Positions 6,213 through 7,673 of a DNA stretch of 7,673 nt are shown piece by piece; within the stretch, counting starts at the first letter, position 1, and each line of letters starts with the position of its first letter. The stretch lies in assembly GCA_020057985.1 (NCBI GenBank), contig JAGVEU010000467.1:1-7673 (forward strand). Reading direction: 5' to 3'. A program made the translations under genes and the position numbers. The notes under the pieces are model-generated. The model was not told the DNA's origin and made no database searches. It saw nothing but the letters and a program-made list of their open reading frames with translations. The stretch comes from Calditrichota bacterium (lineage in GTDB: Bacteria > Electryoneota > RPQS01).

Positions 6213-6920
6213 TCATTCATTGGGCAGAGACTTTTCCTTGTAGTCAGTTCCAGCCAGCACAATTACAAACTCACCACGCGGCTCTGTGTGTGTGAAATGC
6301 GCGAGCAATTCCGAGAGATGACCACGCATGACCTCCTCGTAGAATTTGGTCATTTCTCGGCAAACAGCGGCCTGTCTGTTGCCGAGGTATTCAAGAAGTT
6401 CAGCGAGCGTTTTTTGTATCCGATGCGGGCTTTCATAGAGCAGGATCGTACGCGGTTCAATGGCAAGCTGTTTCAGCTTCGTCTGCCGTCCCTTCTTATG
6501 AGGTAGAAAACCCTCGAACACAAACCGATCCGTAGGCAGCCCTGAAATCACAAGCGCCTGTATAATCGCCGCAGCGCCGGGAATGGCAGTTACGGGAATG
6601 TCCTCCGTAATCGCCGCCCGCACAAGTGCAGAGCCCGGGTCCGAAATCCCCGGTGTCCCCGCGTCACTTACAAGCGCAAGAGTCTTTCCCAAACGAAGTT
6701 GCGCAAGAATCCACGGCAGCTTTGATCGCAGATTATGTGCGCCATAAGAAGTCGTCGGACTATCAATGCCATATTTCGTGAACAGCGCCGCTGAGTGCCG
6801 TGTGTCTTCACAGAGAATCAGATCAACAGCACGCAACGTCTCCACCGCGCGATAACTGATGTCGCCAAGATTCCCGATCGGAGTGGCGACCAGAATGAGT
6901 GCTCCGGATTTTTCAGTCAA
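6213..6920 (-). CDS. rsmI: 16S rRNA (cytidine(1402)-2'-O)-methyltransferase
   Basis: This 235-residue SAM-dependent tetrapyrrole-methylase-fold enzyme 2'-O-methylates C1402 of 16S rRNA in the decoding centre. The family motifs are intact: VATPIGNLGDIS (11-22), CEDTRHS (37-43), SDAGTPGISDPG (85-96), the SAM-binding turn IPGAAA (113-118), FEGFLP (135-140), YESPHRI (162-168), CREMTKFYEE (187-196) and RGEFVIVLAG (215-224). The protein ends shortly after the last motif, so it lacks the roughly 45-residue C-terminal domain of the E. coli enzyme (286 residues). The start is TTG at 6918-6920, with an in-frame TGA upstream and no ATG or GTG between. No clear ribosome binding site precedes it. It appears to be the first gene of the rsmI, udg-like, lgt, tmk operon and follows a hairpin that separates it from lat. 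Confidence 0.96.
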   Translation of the reverse strand: MTEKSGALILVATPIGNLGDISYRAVETLRAVDLILCEDTRHSAALFTKYGIDSPTTSYGAHNLRSKLPWILAQLRLGKTLALVSDAGTPGISDPGSALVRAAITEDIPVTAIPGAAAIIQALVISGLPTDRFVFEGFLPHKKGRQTKLKQLAIEPRTILLYESPHRIQKTLAELLEYLGNRQAAVCREMTKFYEEVMRGHLSELLAHFTHTEPRGEFVIVLAGTDYKEKSLPNE

Positions 6921-6948
6921 GAGAGAGATTTCGTGTCGGTGAATACAG

Positions 6949-6974
6949 GCGGGGCTCCCTCACGAGAGCCCCGC
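6949..6974 (-). terminator. GC-rich hairpin between lat and rsmI, likely lat terminator
   Basis: GCGGGGCTC (6949-6957) pairs perfectly with GAGCCCCGC (6966-6974) around an 8-base loop. It stands 35 bases past the lat stop and 28 bases before the rsmI start codon. In the direction of transcription the stem is followed by CTGTATTC rather than a run of T. It could be a weak terminator for lat or a leader structure for the rsmI operon. No other signal was seen in the gap 6921-7009. Confidence 0.6.
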
Positions 6975-7009
6975 TAAATGAGGTGCAATCAGTCGCTGAA
7001 AGTTCCTTG

Positions 7010-7673
7010 CTATGCGACGTGAAGTTCTTCCTTGGGTTGTGCGGTCATCTGCATGAGGGTCTTGCGAATCATTTCCAAGCCGATCATTATTTCACTTTCG
7101 GAAATGTTGAGCGCGGGACGGAAGCGCATCGAATGCGTACCGCAGCCGAGAATTGCCAAGCCGTTCTTATACAGCAAACCTTGCAGTTCGCCGCGCAGTT
7201 CGCTTGTGGGCAGGTCAATCGCGCACATCAAACCGCGACCGCGAGCGTTAGAGATTAACTTTGGGAATTCCGACTGAAGCTCGTTAAGTCCACTCAGAAG
7301 AACGTCGCCGGTCTTCTGGGAATGTTCGATGAGTTTCTCTTCGTGAATAATATCGAGGTAGAGTTTGAAGCGAACCATGTCAATCAGGTTGCCTCCCCAC
7401 GTGGAATTGATACGGCTGCCCACGTGGAAAACATTATCTTCCACCTCATCAATCCGCGCGCTGCTCACGAATCCGCAGACCTGCGATTTCTTGCCAAAGC
7501 AAAACATATCCGGTTCGATTCCGAAATGCTGGTGTCCCCACCACTTGCCGGTGAGACCCACTCCGGTTTGCACTTCGTCACAGATCAGCATGGCGTCATT
7601 CTCGTCAGCGAGAGTTCGCAGCTTCTTGAAGAACTCAGGTCTGAAATGGTTGTCACCGCCCTCAGCCTGTATC
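7010..7673 (-). CDS. lat: L-lysine 6-aminotransferase, C-terminal half (5' end outside window)
   Basis: About 220 residues of a class III PLP-dependent aminotransferase are present. The enzyme transfers the epsilon-amino group of L-lysine to 2-oxoglutarate, giving a semialdehyde that cyclises to piperideine-6-carboxylate. The reading frame runs to the window edge. It opens with IQAEGGDNHFRPEFFKKLR and then LICDEVQTGVGLTGKWW, which carries the PLP-contacting Asp. FGKKSQVCG (the two lysines at 7487-7492) holds the PLP lysine. NVFHVGSRINSTWGGNLIDM and ARGRGLMCAIDLP, and the end MRFRPALNISESEI, match the lysine 6-aminotransferase pattern as I recall it from the mycobacterial enzyme rather than ornithine or GABA aminotransferases. 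The full family length is about 440-450 residues, so roughly half lies outside. Depending on neighbours not visible here, it could serve lysine catabolism or make alpha-aminoadipate. Confidence 0.93.
   Translation of the reverse strand, partial: IQAEGGDNHFRPEFFKKLRTLADENDAMLICDEVQTGVGLTGKWWGHQHFGIEPDMFCFGKKSQVCGFVSSARIDEVEDNVFHVGSRINSTWGGNLIDMVRFKLYLDIIHEEKLIEHSQKTGDVLLSGLNELQSEFPKLISNARGRGLMCAIDLPTSELRGELQGLLYKNGLAILGCGTHSMRFRPALNISESEIMIGLEMIRKTLMQMTAQPKEELHVA

Noticed and set aside
1..7673. A novel defence, mobile or biosynthetic system
   Set aside because: All coding regions belong to known families with housekeeping roles. No transposase, phage gene, CRISPR repeat, toxin-antitoxin pair or unknown conserved gene cluster was seen.

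Overview
The window is a compact stretch of bacterial chromosome made almost entirely of housekeeping genes. It holds seven complete genes on the minus strand and two genes cut by the window ends. At the left, on the plus strand, is the C-terminal part of an Hsp20 small heat-shock protein. It converges on a long run of minus-strand genes. In their own transcription order these are lat (L-lysine 6-aminotransferase, 5' end outside the window), rsmI (16S rRNA C1402 2'-O-methyltransferase), a uracil-DNA glycosylase superfamily gene, lgt (prolipoprotein diacylglyceryl transferase), tmk (thymidylate kinase), a secreted S41 C-terminal processing protease, a TauE/SafE permease and purC (SAICAR synthetase).

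Layout: lat is separated from rsmI by an 89-base gap containing a strong GC hairpin. The genes rsmI, udg-like, lgt and tmk look like one operon, with gaps of 14 and 21 bases and then a 4-base ATGA overlap. A 187-base gap with several hairpins separates tmk from the S41 protease. The protease and the TauE/SafE gene are 5 bases apart and probably co-transcribed. purC follows 45 bases later, beyond a C-rich palindromic repeat, and its 3' end faces the Hsp20 gene across a convergent hairpin terminator. No non-coding stretch exceeds 300 bases. No tRNA, rRNA, CRISPR array, transposase or phage gene was seen.

Organism: the source is a bacterium with roughly balanced base composition and frequent TTG starts (three of seven complete genes). 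Several features would fit an uncultured lineage of the FCB/candidate-phylum type: the cysteine-containing Lgt signature, a short RsmI, a long-form PurC, an L-lysine 6-aminotransferase, and small interspersed repeats (an AAAATCC heptamer array and a C-rich hairpin element). That placement is inference and is weak without a tree.

The genes serve nucleotide supply (purC, tmk), DNA repair (udg-like), ribosome maturation (rsmI), lipoprotein biogenesis and envelope proteolysis (lgt, S41), ion or sulfur-anion transport (TauE/SafE), protein folding (Hsp20) and lysine metabolism (lat). I found no convincing novel multi-gene system. The most unusual signals are the two families of short repeats that touch gene ends, and the glycosylase-family gene with an atypical motif inside a housekeeping operon.
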